From assembly GCA_963801065.1 (NCBI GenBank), contig CAWDDG010000009.1, forward strand, positions 124,001 through 188,000: a stretch of DNA of 64,000 bases, given 5' to 3'. Positions 34,355-42,069 of this stretch are shown in pieces (within the stretch, counting starts at the first letter, position 1; each line of letters begins with the position of its first letter). Source of the stretch: CAWDDG01 sp963801065. GTDB taxonomy: Bacteria > Actinomycetota > Actinomycetes > Jiangellales > Jiangellaceae. The notes below the pieces were generated by a model. That model was not told where the DNA came from. It worked only from the letters and a program-made list of their open reading frames with translations, and did not search any database. A program made the position numbers and the translations under genes.

Positions 34355-34915
34355 CTAGCGAGCGTCGGGCTGGTAGTAGAGCAGGACGTTGCCGGAGTCG
34401 AAGGACCTGACCTTCAGCAGCTTCAGACCGATCCTTTCGTCTGCGGTCCGGAACAGCGAATTACCTGCGCCCAGGACGACCGGGTTCACCATGATCCGCA
34501 GCTCGTCGACGAGTCCTTGCCGCAGGAGGCTCACCGTCAGATCGGAGCTGCCGAAGATGGCAATGTCCTTGCCCGGCTGCTGTTTGAGCGTGGTGAGCTC
34601 GTCGGCGACGTCCTCCTTGACGAGCCGCGTGTTTGCCCACTCGGCCGCGTCGAGCGTTCGTGAGACGACGATCTTGGAGATGCCGTTCATCCTCGCCGCG
34701 ATGATCGGGTCGTACTCCTTCGCCACGGGCGTCGGCCAGTACGCCGCCATCCCCTGGTAGGTGACGCGCCCGAACAGGAGTGTGTCGACCTCGTCGAGCT
34801 GCTCCACCGAGAACTCGTTGAACTCGTCGTCGACGTTCGGCCAGTCGAACTCCTGGTTCGGGCCCTCGTAGTACCCGTCGACCGTCGCCACCATGAACGA
34901 GAAGATCTTCCTCAT
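34355..34915 (-). CDS. Dihydrofolate-reductase-like protein (RibD C-terminal family)
   Basis: A 186-residue protein of the RibD_C/DHFR-like family. MRKIFSFMVATVDGYYEGPN is the typical start, VDTLLFGRVTYQGMAAYWP the central motif, and IAIFGSSDLTVSLLRQGLVD then VNPVVLGAGNSLF the NADPH-binding and C-terminal blocks. It is probably an NADPH-dependent reductase of unknown substrate. It is convergent with the VOC gene and divergent from the ArsR gene. Confidence 0.88.
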   Translation of the reverse strand: MRKIFSFMVATVDGYYEGPNQEFDWPNVDDEFNEFSVEQLDEVDTLLFGRVTYQGMAAYWPTPVAKEYDPIIAARMNGISKIVVSRTLDAAEWANTRLVKEDVADELTTLKQQPGKDIAIFGSSDLTVSLLRQGLVDELRIMVNPVVLGAGNSLFRTADERIGLKLLKVRSFDSGNVLLYYQPDAR

Positions 34916-35023
34916 CGGGACTCCTGTTCGCCGCTGACGTTGCCCATGTAGACCTGGCGGCGGGACGAAACTCATCGCTCGACGGCTTACCGACCGCTGG
35001 CAAGCCGAAAGGCCAGTTCTCGC

Positions 35024-35053
35024 TTGACATGTGACCTTCTGGTCACATATTTT
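35024..35053 (+). promoter_or_regulatory. Promoter and ArsR operator of the arsR-SRPBCC operon
   Basis: A consensus -35 TTGACA (35024-35029) and an AT-rich -10 (35047-35053) flank a perfect palindrome ATGTGACCTTCTGGTCACAT (35029-35048: 8-bp arms, 4-nt spacer). The palindrome fills the spacer, so repressor binding would block RNA polymerase. The arsR GTG lies only about 7 nt after the -10 region, suggesting a leaderless or very short-leader mRNA. Confidence 0.8.
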
Positions 35054-35059
35054 CCTCGT

Positions 35060-35464
35060 GTGACCGACGATGACCGGGTGTTCAAGGCGCTGGCCGACCC
35101 GACGCGTCGCTTCCTGCTCGACCGGCTCTTCGTGCGTGACGGCCGCACGCTCACCGAGCTCGAGTCCGAGTTGGAGATGACCCGCTACGGCGTCATGAAG
35201 CACCTGCGGGTTCTGGAGAACGCGGGACTCGTGGTCACCCGCCGGTCGGGCCGGGAGAAGCTGCACTACTTGAACCCGGTGCCGATCCGGCTGATCCACG
35301 ACCGGTGGATCGACAAGTACACCGAGCGCCGCGTGTCGGCACTCGTCGATCTCAAGACCGAACTGGAGGAGAAGCATGAGCACCACGACGCAGACAACAC
35401 AGGTCTACCGGGTTTACATCAGGGCGACACCGCAGGCGATCTGGGACGCGATCACCAAGCCTGA
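35060..35464 (+). CDS. ArsR/SmtB-family transcriptional regulator
   Basis: A 134-residue winged-helix repressor: DDRVFKALADPTRRFLLDRL, LTELESELEMTRYGVMKHLR (recognition helix) and GLVVTRRSGREKLHYLNP (wing). No metal-binding Cys cluster is present; this SRPBCC-linked ArsR subgroup senses other signals. The GTG at 35060 is used rather than 35024, which lies inside the promoter. Its 3' end overlaps the SRPBCC gene by 89 bp in another frame, so the two are tightly coupled. Confidence 0.88.
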   Translation: MTDDDRVFKALADPTRRFLLDRLFVRDGRTLTELESELEMTRYGVMKHLRVLENAGLVVTRRSGREKLHYLNPVPIRLIHDRWIDKYTERRVSALVDLKTELEEKHEHHDADNTGLPGLHQGDTAGDLGRDHQA

Positions 35465-35855
35465 GTGGACGGAGAAGTACGGCTTCCAGACGCCGGTCGA
35501 GTACGACCTGCGTCCCGGGGGCGCCTACCGGGCACTGGCATCGGAGGCAATGAAGGCGATGGGAACCCCGGACGTTGCCGTCGATGGCGAGGTCATCGAG
35601 GTGGACCCTCCGCACAAGCTCGTCCAGACCTGGCACGCGCGCTGGGAGCCGGTGGAAGGCGCCACCCGGCTCACCTACGAGATCGCTGAGGGGCAGGGCG
35701 GTGTCTCGGTGCTGACCGTGACCCACGAACTCGACGGCGCACCGAACCTGGCGGCCATGGTCGCTGGCGACGTCGAGGGTGCTGGCGGCGGCTGGAGCGA
35801 GTTGTTCAGCGACCTCAAGACCCTGCTTGAAACCGGCAAACCGCTCTACGGCTGA
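35376..35855 (+). CDS. SRPBCC/AHSA1-domain protein
   Basis: A 159-residue START-like ligand-binding protein. VYRVYIRATPQAIWDAITKP is the usual first strand and helix of AHSA1 proteins, GEVIEVDPPHKLVQTW the central sheet, and GGGWSELFSDLKTLLETG the C-terminal helix. It may bind a hydrophobic ligand. GGAGGAGAAG lies directly before the ATG. It forms an operon with the overlapping arsR. Confidence 0.85.
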   Translation: MSTTTQTTQVYRVYIRATPQAIWDAITKPEWTEKYGFQTPVEYDLRPGGAYRALASEAMKAMGTPDVAVDGEVIEVDPPHKLVQTWHARWEPVEGATRLTYEIAEGQGGVSVLTVTHELDGAPNLAAMVAGDVEGAGGGWSELFSDLKTLLETGKPLYG

Positions 35856-35890
35856 CCCCAACCGCAGGCGACCTCGCCACGGCGCAGGCG

Positions 35891-35931
35891 GGCCGGGTAC
35901 GAAGGCAACCGAAGGCGCCTCGTACCCGGCC
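35891..35931 (+). terminator. Terminator after the arsR-SRPBCC operon
   Basis: GGCCGGGTACGA (35891-35902) pairs perfectly with TCGTACCCGGCC (35920-35931) around a 17-nt loop, 36 nt after the SRPBCC stop. Confidence 0.8.
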
Positions 35932-35983
35932 GCTGGACACGTCAAGCGTGGATGACATGCGCACTCGACAGAGAGGAACTCCA

Positions 35984-36565
35984 ATGAGCAAGGTCGTTGT
36001 GGTCAGCAACCTGACACTCGATGGCGTGATGCAGGCACCGGGCCGGCCCGACGAGGACACCCGGGGTGGCTTCGAGCACGGTGGCTGGGCACAGCCCTAC
36101 AACGATCCGGTCATGGCCAGCAAGATGGGTGAGGGCATGGCCGCGGGCGGGCCGCTGCTGTTCGGGCGACGGACCTACCAGGACTTCGCATCCTTCTGGC
36201 CCCATCAGAAGGACAACCCCTTCACGCCGGTGCTGGACAACGCCCAGAAGTATGTTGCGTCGAGGACGCTCGAGGAGCCGTTGCCGTGGCGCAACTCCAC
36301 GCTGCTCGAGGGCGACGCCGCCGATGCCGTGGCCAAGCTGAGGGAGCAGCCGGGCATGGACCTCGTGGTACTCGGCAGCGGAGAGCTGATCCAGTCGCTG
36401 ATGCGGCGCAACCTGGTAGACGAGTACGTGCTCCTCATCCACCCGCTGGTGCTGGGATCGGGGCGCCGTCTGTTTACCGAGGGCGGCTCATTCGCCGCGC
36501 TCCGCCTGGTCGACACCACGACCACGACCACCGGCGTGGTGATCGCGACCTACCAGCCGGCCTAA
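35984..36565 (+). CDS. Dihydrofolate-reductase-like protein (RibD C-terminal family), second copy
   Basis: A 193-residue protein of the same family as the one at 34355-34915 but clearly diverged. SKVVVVSNLTLDGVMQAPGR starts it, PLLFGRRTYQDFASFWP is the central motif, and LVVLGSGELIQSLMRRNLVD then IHPLVLGSGRRLF complete the NADPH-binding fold. It ends in a Thr-rich strand VDTTTTTTGVVIATYQ. The ATG at 35984 fits the family N-terminus. Confidence 0.87.
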   Translation: MSKVVVVSNLTLDGVMQAPGRPDEDTRGGFEHGGWAQPYNDPVMASKMGEGMAAGGPLLFGRRTYQDFASFWPHQKDNPFTPVLDNAQKYVASRTLEEPLPWRNSTLLEGDAADAVAKLREQPGMDLVVLGSGELIQSLMRRNLVDEYVLLIHPLVLGSGRRLFTEGGSFAALRLVDTTTTTTGVVIATYQPA

Positions 36566-36639
36566 CCGACGGCGCGGAACACCAACAAGAGTGCGTCCCT
36601 TACGCCGGCTCAGCTGGTCTTCGTAGCGAGCCCCCGGCT

Positions 36640-36880
36640 GCGGATGCTGACCTGGTGGCTGATGAAAGCCCGGAGAAGGGTGCCCTGCCGACGTACGCGC
36701 CGCGGTCGATCCGGACGCCCGCGGCGGCGACTACGACGGCCCGCCCGGCCGGCGCCCAGTTCACCGGATACCCGAGCCGCGTCGAATCGACCGTCCCGCT
36801 CTCACGACACCGAGGCGCGACGCCGCCTGTGGCGAGAGTCCGAGCGGTTGACCGGCATCACCCACCGCGTCGGCGAACCG
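36640..36880 (+). pseudogene. Short-chain dehydrogenase, C-terminal remnant in several frames
   Basis: Fragments of the C-terminus of a retinol/protochlorophyllide-reductase-like SDR are spread over different frames: ESPEKGALPT near 36665, QFTGYPSRVES near 36760, and EARRRLWRESERLTGI near 36810-36860. In intact SDRs these occur in this order in one frame. Nothing of the Rossmann domain is left upstream. The gene is therefore both truncated and frameshifted. Recognition is by motif memory only. Confidence 0.5.
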
Positions 36881-37130
36881 GCGCTCCGCACACACGGCAC
36901 CGTCCTGGGTCGCCAAACACAGGCCGGCGGCGAAATGAGGGCGAGGTTGCGGGATTGGCTGGCGCGGCGTGGCTGAGGCGCTGAGCGTCAGTTGTCCAGG
37001 ACGGTCAGGTCGAGCTGGCGGAGGCGCGCGGTGTCGGGATGACCACGTGTAACGCGAGAGCCGTGTCCCGAGACGCCCATGCCCGAGCGGTGACGACGGG
37101 GCACTCGGCACAGGCAAGGGTAAAGAAAAC

Positions 37131-37175
37131 TTGACACCATGTCCGCGCTGCCTTACATTCGACATGTCAACTTTG
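37131..37175 (+). promoter_or_regulatory. Promoter/operator of the membrane protein-XRE-oxidoreductase operon
   Basis: TTGACA (37131-37136) and TACATT (37154-37159) are spaced 17 bp, an excellent sigma-A promoter. GACATGTC (37161-37168), just after the -10, is an exact palindrome, and TTGACACCATGTC at 37131-37143 repeats its parts. These fit operator sites for the XRE regulator encoded in the operon (autoregulation is inferred). Confidence 0.7.
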
Positions 37176-37193
37176 TTTTACATGGGAGCAAGG

Positions 37194-37622
37194 ATGTCGT
37201 CCGAAGAGAAGAGCGCGTGGATCATGCTGGCGGTCACGGTCGTCGCCTATGCGACCTACCTCGCCATCATTCTTGGTCGCGCGGACGGCACCCTTCTCGC
37301 CGAGGTGTCTTACGTATCGACGATGTTGTGGACCATCGGCGCGGCGATCGCAGCGTCGATCGTCCTGCACATCGTGGTCGCGATCGCCTCACCCAAGGAC
37401 GCCGGCAAGAAGGATGAGCGCGACAGGGAGATCTATCGATTCGGCGAGTACACCGGCCAATCCTTCGTCGTCATCGGTGGCGTGGCAGTACTCATCATGG
37501 CGATGGCTGAGGTCGACTACTTCTGGATCGCCAATGCGATCTACCTGGCGTTCGTGCTGTCGGGGATCCTCGGATCCGTTGTAAAGCTTGTCGCCTACCG
37601 CCGGGGCTTCCAGCCATGGTGA
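37194..37622 (+). CDS. Four-helix membrane protein paired with an XRE regulator
   Basis: A 142-residue membrane protein: hydrophobic segments ESAWIMLAV-like (SAWIMLAVTVVAYATYLAI), MLWTIGAAIAASIVLHIVVA, SFVVIGGVAVLIMAMAEV and FWIANAIYLAFVLSGILGSV, with a charged loop KDERDREIYRFGEYTGQ between helices 2 and 3. This arrangement is typical of proteins encoded just upstream of small XRE regulators. Its stop overlaps the XRE start by 7 bp. The ATG at 37194 follows GGAGCAAGG. Function unknown. Confidence 0.75.
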   Translation: MSSEEKSAWIMLAVTVVAYATYLAIILGRADGTLLAEVSYVSTMLWTIGAAIAASIVLHIVVAIASPKDAGKKDERDREIYRFGEYTGQSFVVIGGVAVLIMAMAEVDYFWIANAIYLAFVLSGILGSVVKLVAYRRGFQPW

Positions 37623-37855
37623 AGCCCACCAAGGTCACCAACGCGATCCGCTCCCTGCGATTCGCGCACGGTGAGATGACACAGGCGGAGCTCGCAGATC
37701 GCGTCGGCGTGACGCGGCAGACCATCATCGCGATCGAACAGGGCCGCTACTCACCTTCCCTCGAGATGGCATTTCAGATCGCTCGGGTGTTCAACGTCGC
37801 GCTCGACGACGTGTTCCAGTTCCCGGACCTTGGAGAGACAGGAGTGACACGATGA
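37616..37855 (+). CDS. XRE-family helix-turn-helix regulator
   Basis: A 79-residue single-domain DNA-binding protein: IRSLRFAHGEMTQAELADRV, GVTRQTIIAIEQGRYSPSLE (recognition helix) and AFQIARVFNVALDDVFQF. This YozG/Cro-like subgroup usually regulates its own operon with the upstream membrane protein. It overlaps the upstream gene by 7 bp and the downstream oxidoreductase by 4 bp (ATGA). Confidence 0.9.
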   Translation: MVKPTKVTNAIRSLRFAHGEMTQAELADRVGVTRQTIIAIEQGRYSPSLEMAFQIARVFNVALDDVFQFPDLGETGVTR

Positions 37856-38823
37856 AGGCAATCGTCCAGGACAGGTACGGCTCAGCCGACGTACTGCAGT
37901 TCAAGGACATCGACAAGCCGGTGCCCGGCGCCGACGACGTTCTCATACGCGTGCACGCGGCCGGGCTCGATCCGAGCGTGTGGCACATCATGACCGGCGA
38001 GCCCTACCTGGTGCGCTTGATGGGGTTCGGGCTCCGCGCGCCCAAGGTCAAAGTTTCCGGTTCCGATGTTGCAGGGCGGGTCGAGGCAGTCGGCACCAAC
38101 GTGACCGAGTTTCAGCCGGGCGACGAGGTGTTCGGCACGGCTGCCGGCTCCTTCGCCGAATACGCCCGCGCACGAGCAGGCAAGCTTGCGCCGAAGCCGG
38201 CCAACCTCACCTTCGAGCAGGCGGCGGCTGTCCCCATCTCCGCGATCACAGCCCTCCAGGCGCTGCGCGACAGGGGCCGGGTGAAGCCCGGGCAGCAGGT
38301 CCTGGTCATCGGCGCCGGGGGCGGCGTTGGGACATACGCGGTGCAGCTGGCCAAGGCTTTCGGAGCGGAGGTCACCGGCGTGTGCAGCACGTCCAAGGTC
38401 GACCTGGTCCGATCGATCGGCGCGGACCACGTGATCGACTACACCCGCGACGACATCGTGGACGGAGCGCACCGCTACGACCTCATCCTCGACACCGCGG
38501 GTAACCGTTCGCTGTCGCACGTGCGTCGTGCGCTTGCCCCGAAAGGGACTCTCGTCCTCGTTGGCGGCGAGGGGGGAGGACGGTGGACCGGCGGCGTCGA
38601 ACACCTCCTCGGGGCGCTGGTGCTGTCACCGTTCATCGGTCAGAAGCTGCGTGGGCTCTACTCGAGAGAGCGGAGAGAGGACCTTGAGGCCCTTAAGGCA
38701 CTAATCGAGGACGGCAAGGTAACGCCGGTCGTCGACCGCACGTACCAGCTGAGCGAGGCCCCCGCGGCCATCCGGGAGTGGGCCAAGGGCCACGCCCGCG
38801 GCAAGGTCGTCATCACCGTATGA
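37852..38823 (+). CDS. NADPH:quinone-oxidoreductase-like MDR protein
   Basis: A 323-residue zinc-free medium-chain reductase. MKAIVQDRYGSADVLQFKDI starts the GroES-like domain, with HAAGLDPSVWHIMTGEPY; the Rossmann domain has VLVIGAGGGVGTYAVQLAKA; the C-terminus is ARGKVVITV. It probably reduces quinones or enones with NADPH. Translation is coupled to the XRE regulator by ATGA. The operon suggests induction by a membrane-active or redox-active compound (inference). Confidence 0.88.
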   Translation: MKAIVQDRYGSADVLQFKDIDKPVPGADDVLIRVHAAGLDPSVWHIMTGEPYLVRLMGFGLRAPKVKVSGSDVAGRVEAVGTNVTEFQPGDEVFGTAAGSFAEYARARAGKLAPKPANLTFEQAAAVPISAITALQALRDRGRVKPGQQVLVIGAGGGVGTYAVQLAKAFGAEVTGVCSTSKVDLVRSIGADHVIDYTRDDIVDGAHRYDLILDTAGNRSLSHVRRALAPKGTLVLVGGEGGGRWTGGVEHLLGALVLSPFIGQKLRGLYSRERREDLEALKALIEDGKVTPVVDRTYQLSEAPAAIREWAKGHARGKVVITV

Positions 38824-38975
38824 GGCGCGACCAGCAGCGGGCACCATGTCCGGAACGCCCAGGGTGTGCCGATGAACCGGCATTGAGCCAGATGGGGCGC
38901 GGTGACAGCCTCCTCCGCCAAGGGCCGCTCCCACATCGATCGCCCGCCAGTAAGAAGACCCGCACGTCAGCTCGG

Positions 38976-39659
38976 TCAGGAGGTGCCGTAGGCGGCCAGA
39001 AAGACGCGGACGCCCTCGTCGGCGTAGCGCTCGAGTTCCGCCGGCGTGAACTCGGTGTCGCTGCCGTGGAACATCGCCTTGTTCAGCGGGATCGACAGGA
39101 TCAGCCAGTTGAAGTGTTGAGCGGCCAGCAGAGGGTCGTCCACCCACAAGAGCCCTCGGCGGGCGAGCGCTTGAAACTGATCCGCGAGGGTGGTGTGGGC
39201 ACGCTCAGGTCCGCTCGCGTACCAGGTGCGGGCCAACTCCGGAAAACGCTCGGCCTCCGCGATGATGATGCGCCGCAGCTGGATCAGGTGCGGTTGCGTG
39301 ACATCGATGATGTGCCGGCGAGCGAACCGACGGAGGTCCTTCTCGATGTCTTGGCTGTCGGGCAGTGCCGCGACCATTGCGTGGGTGAGCGTCTCGGTCG
39401 CACTGATGTCGCCGGTGATGATGGCAGTGAACAACCGCTTCTTGTCGGCGAAGTGCTTGTAGACGGTCTGCTTGGACACCGCGGCCAGCGCAGCGACCTC
39501 GTCCATGCTGGCACCGCCGTATCCCTTGCGCAGGAACACCGTTCGGGCTGCCTCCATGATCGCTCGGCGTTTCCTGGCGGATCGGCCTGAATCCGCGAAT
39601 CCGCCGCCGTCACCCGGAGCCGGGCCGGACGCGGCCGTGCCTCGGGCTGAGTTTTCGAT
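38976..39659 (-). CDS. TetR-family repressor (start codon unclear)
   Basis: About 227 residues. The DNA-binding domain is RKRRAIMEAARTVFLRKGYG then MDEVAALAAVSKQTVYKHFA; the C-terminal ligand domain (AefR-like) has LIQLRRIIIAEAERFPELA. No ATG/GTG/TTG lies in frame between the domain and GTG 39761, which would cover the operators. GAGGAGAG is ideally spaced before an ATC at 39659, so an ATC start (or a mutated ATG) is proposed. It is divergent from an alpha/beta hydrolase and probably represses it through the boxes at 39700-39741. Confidence 0.75.
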   Translation of the reverse strand: MENSARGTAASGPAPGDGGGFADSGRSARKRRAIMEAARTVFLRKGYGGASMDEVAALAAVSKQTVYKHFADKKRLFTAIITGDISATETLTHAMVAALPDSQDIEKDLRRFARRHIIDVTQPHLIQLRRIIIAEAERFPELARTWYASGPERAHTTLADQFQALARRGLLWVDDPLLAAQHFNWLILSIPLNKAMFHGSDTEFTPAELERYADEGVRVFLAAYGTS

Positions 39660-39699
39660 GACCGACTCTCCTCGTCCTATGGGCGCCTCAATGGATAGT

Positions 39700-39741
39700 A
39701 CTAGACGGATCAGTACCCATGGCAGTACTGTACCGTCCAGT
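39700..39741. promoter_or_regulatory. Paired TetR-type operator boxes
   Basis: ACTAGACGGATCAGT (39700-39714) and ACTGTACCGTCCAGT (39727-39741) are inverted near-copies of each other (12 of 15 positions agree) and each is itself partly palindromic. They lie between the divergent TetR and hydrolase genes, where a repressor could control both. Confidence 0.65.
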
Positions 39742-39762
39742 TCTAAACTGAGGAGGATCACG

Positions 39763-40557
39763 GTGACCGAAGACCTAGCAACGTCGCGGGACGGAACCCG
39801 GATCGCCTTCGAGCGTCTCGGGGACGGCGCGCCGCTCATCCTGGTCTGCGGAGCTCTGCAAGGCCGGGCAACGTATCGCCCGCTCGCCGAGAACCTGTCG
39901 CGGCGTCTCACCGTGTTCAACTACGACCGGCGGGGCCGCGGCGACAGCGGTGACACCGCGCCGTACGCGGTCGAGCGTGAGATCGAAGACCTCGGCGCGC
40001 TCATCGCCGAGGCCGGCGGGACGGCGTCGGTGTACGGCCACTCCTCCGGCGCGGCCCTCGTCCTGCACGCGGCAGCGCGCGGGATGCCCATCGACAAGAT
40101 CGTGCTGCACGAACCGCCGTTCGGGTCCGGCAGCGAAGAGGAGCGTCGAGCAGAGCAGGAGGAAGCCGAGCAGATCTCGGCATTGTTGGCACAAGACCGG
40201 CGTGGCGACGCGGTCAAGTTCTTCCTGGCCCCGATGGGGATGCCGCCCGAGATGATCGACCACCTGAGCCAAGATCCAGCGATGCTGGCGAACGCGCCCA
40301 CGATCCTCTACGACCCCTTCGAGGTCATGAGCGAGCACAGCCGAGGCGGCAAGACACCGGCCGACCAGGCCAGCAGCGTGACCGTTCCCGCCCTCCTCCT
40401 GGCCGGCGGAGCGAGCCCCGAGTGGATGATCGACGCCAGCAGGCAGATCGCGAACGCCATGCCGAAGGGGCGACTCCGTGTCCTCGAGGGCCAAGAACAC
40501 GTTGTGCCGCCTGAGGTCCTCGCACCGGTGCTGACAGAGTTCATCACCAACCGATGA
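39763..40557 (+). CDS. Alpha/beta-fold hydrolase
   Basis: A 264-residue hydrolase. VCGALQGRATYRPLAENL is the oxyanion segment, VFNYDRRGRGDSG the strand-4 motif, and VYGHSSGAALVLHAA the nucleophile elbow with Ser. The acid is within ALLLAGGASPEWM or nearby, and GQEHVVPPEVL contains the His. The GTG at 39763 follows AGGAGG at 39751-39756. The TetR gene and operators upstream suggest induction by its substrate, probably a xenobiotic ester or lactone. Confidence 0.85.
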   Translation: MTEDLATSRDGTRIAFERLGDGAPLILVCGALQGRATYRPLAENLSRRLTVFNYDRRGRGDSGDTAPYAVEREIEDLGALIAEAGGTASVYGHSSGAALVLHAAARGMPIDKIVLHEPPFGSGSEEERRAEQEEAEQISALLAQDRRGDAVKFFLAPMGMPPEMIDHLSQDPAMLANAPTILYDPFEVMSEHSRGGKTPADQASSVTVPALLLAGGASPEWMIDASRQIANAMPKGRLRVLEGQEHVVPPEVLAPVLTEFITNR

Positions 40558-40563
40558 GGTGGA

Positions 40564-41925
40564 GTGCGCAGCACAGCCGGACGGGTCCTCCCCGCGGCCG
40601 TTCGACGAGACCTCGGCCTTTGCATACCGCGACATACTCAAGCTGTGGACGGCGAGCGCAGGACCCGTCAGCAGAGCGGCGCCGTGGTGTCGGCGGCGGT
40701 GATCGGCGCGGTCGCGGGTGCGTCGCTGGCCGCGCGGCGCGGGCGGCCGGCCTCTCTACTCGGCGCCGTCGCGGGCGCGACCGGTCTGGCGGTGTCGGAG
40801 TCCGTGGCCCGGGCCCGGCAGCGCCCGCACGAGATCTCGCCGCTTTGGCAACGCATCGCCACGAGTGCTGCCCTCGTCGCACCACTCGGGCTCGGCGCCG
40901 AACGAACGCTCGGTGCCGGACCGGCTGCCGTGGGGACAGCCACGGGGACCTTGGGCGGGCTGCTCGGCGTGCGCCCGCAGAAGGTCATCCTCGGGCCGGT
41001 GCTCGGGGCGGGACTCGGGCTCGCCCTCGCGCGGCTGCCGCGGCCACCGGGAGGCGCGACAGTCGCCGCGACGACCATGTCCGCCTACCGGGTCACGTCC
41101 GCGGCGGTCTTCCGTGACGCACAGGTGAGCCTGCTGGCCGAGCAAGTGCCCGCCGACCAGCTGCCGTTCGTCGTGCCGCACGTCGCCAGGACCGGCCGCG
41201 TCGGCACCGACTACATACGGGATCTGGCCGAGACACTCGGCGGCAGCTATGTCGCCGATGCACCCGATGTCGGCATCGTCGCCTCGCTCGACGAGCTGGC
41301 CGGTCCAGAGCTGGATCCGGCTGAGGTGCATCCGCTGGTGCGCGAGTTCTACGAGCACACGACGCGTTTCACGCTTGACATCGTGCCGGAGTGGCGCGCC
41401 TGGGTGCGTCCCGGCTATCTGCTCTACCGCTCAGTCGTCGCACAGCCCCTCGGGCAGGCCAACGTCCCCGCCAACCAGCGGGAGGCCCAGCGCGGGGTCC
41501 GCGGCCGCATCGACACGATCTCGCTCGGGGCCGACGGCGTCGACATTCGTGGGTGGATCCGGTCCTACGCCGACACCGACGAGCCGATCTACGTCGGCAT
41601 CTACACCACTTACCGGCACGACGGCCGCGGCCTCGTCAGCGTGGGGTTCCCGGTGCCGGAGGGCAGTTTCACGGCCACGCTGCTGCCGCAGGCCAGACCA
41701 GATGGCGGGCTGCGGCTCACCAGCCGGAGCAACCTCGGCCATCCAGGCCACTACCTGACCTTCGTCGACCGAACGACCCAGGACCTGACAACGCTTGCGG
41801 TGCACGGGTTTGCCGAGGAGCTCGACGTGTACGTCGCCGACGGAGAGCTCCGGGCCGACCACGCGTTCTGGGTGTTCGGCCTGCCCTTCCTGGTGCTGCG
41901 TTACACGATGCGGCGGCGGGGCTAG
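40564..41925 (+). CDS. Conserved actinobacterial protein of unknown function
   Basis: A protein of up to 453 residues. The N-terminal third is Ala/Gly-rich with weakly hydrophobic stretches (VVSAAVIGAVAGASLAARR; LGPVLGAGLGLALARL). The conserved block SAYRVTSAAVFRDAQVSLLA followed by PFVVPHVARTG and TDYIRDLAETLGG marks the centre. The C-terminal half is a beta-rich domain (RGRIDTISLGADGVDIRGW; GSFTATLLPQ) ending AFWVFGLPFLVLRYTMRRR. Similar proteins are annotated only as hypothetical. GTG 40564 is provisional; the true start may be further in. Confidence 0.6.
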   Translation: MRSTAGRVLPAAVRRDLGLCIPRHTQAVDGERRTRQQSGAVVSAAVIGAVAGASLAARRGRPASLLGAVAGATGLAVSESVARARQRPHEISPLWQRIATSAALVAPLGLGAERTLGAGPAAVGTATGTLGGLLGVRPQKVILGPVLGAGLGLALARLPRPPGGATVAATTMSAYRVTSAAVFRDAQVSLLAEQVPADQLPFVVPHVARTGRVGTDYIRDLAETLGGSYVADAPDVGIVASLDELAGPELDPAEVHPLVREFYEHTTRFTLDIVPEWRAWVRPGYLLYRSVVAQPLGQANVPANQREAQRGVRGRIDTISLGADGVDIRGWIRSYADTDEPIYVGIYTTYRHDGRGLVSVGFPVPEGSFTATLLPQARPDGGLRLTSRSNLGHPGHYLTFVDRTTQDLTTLAVHGFAEELDVYVADGELRADHAFWVFGLPFLVLRYTMRRRG

Positions 41926-42069
41926 CGCTCCGCCATCAGCGTCGGTACCGCGTGCGGCTTGCCCGTCGCCACGTGTCGGCGTAGGCAGCGAACGCATGCT
42001 CGGCTCGCGCCGTAGTCTGAGGTCCCTTGTTTGCCGTCGAGGTGAATTTCCACCGTGTGATGGACCGCC

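Noticed and set aside
36286..36984. 232-codon plus-strand frame overlapping the second DHFR-like gene
   Set aside because: Its first half is a shadow of the DHFR-like gene; only the SDR-like fragment near 36665-36790 is meaningful.
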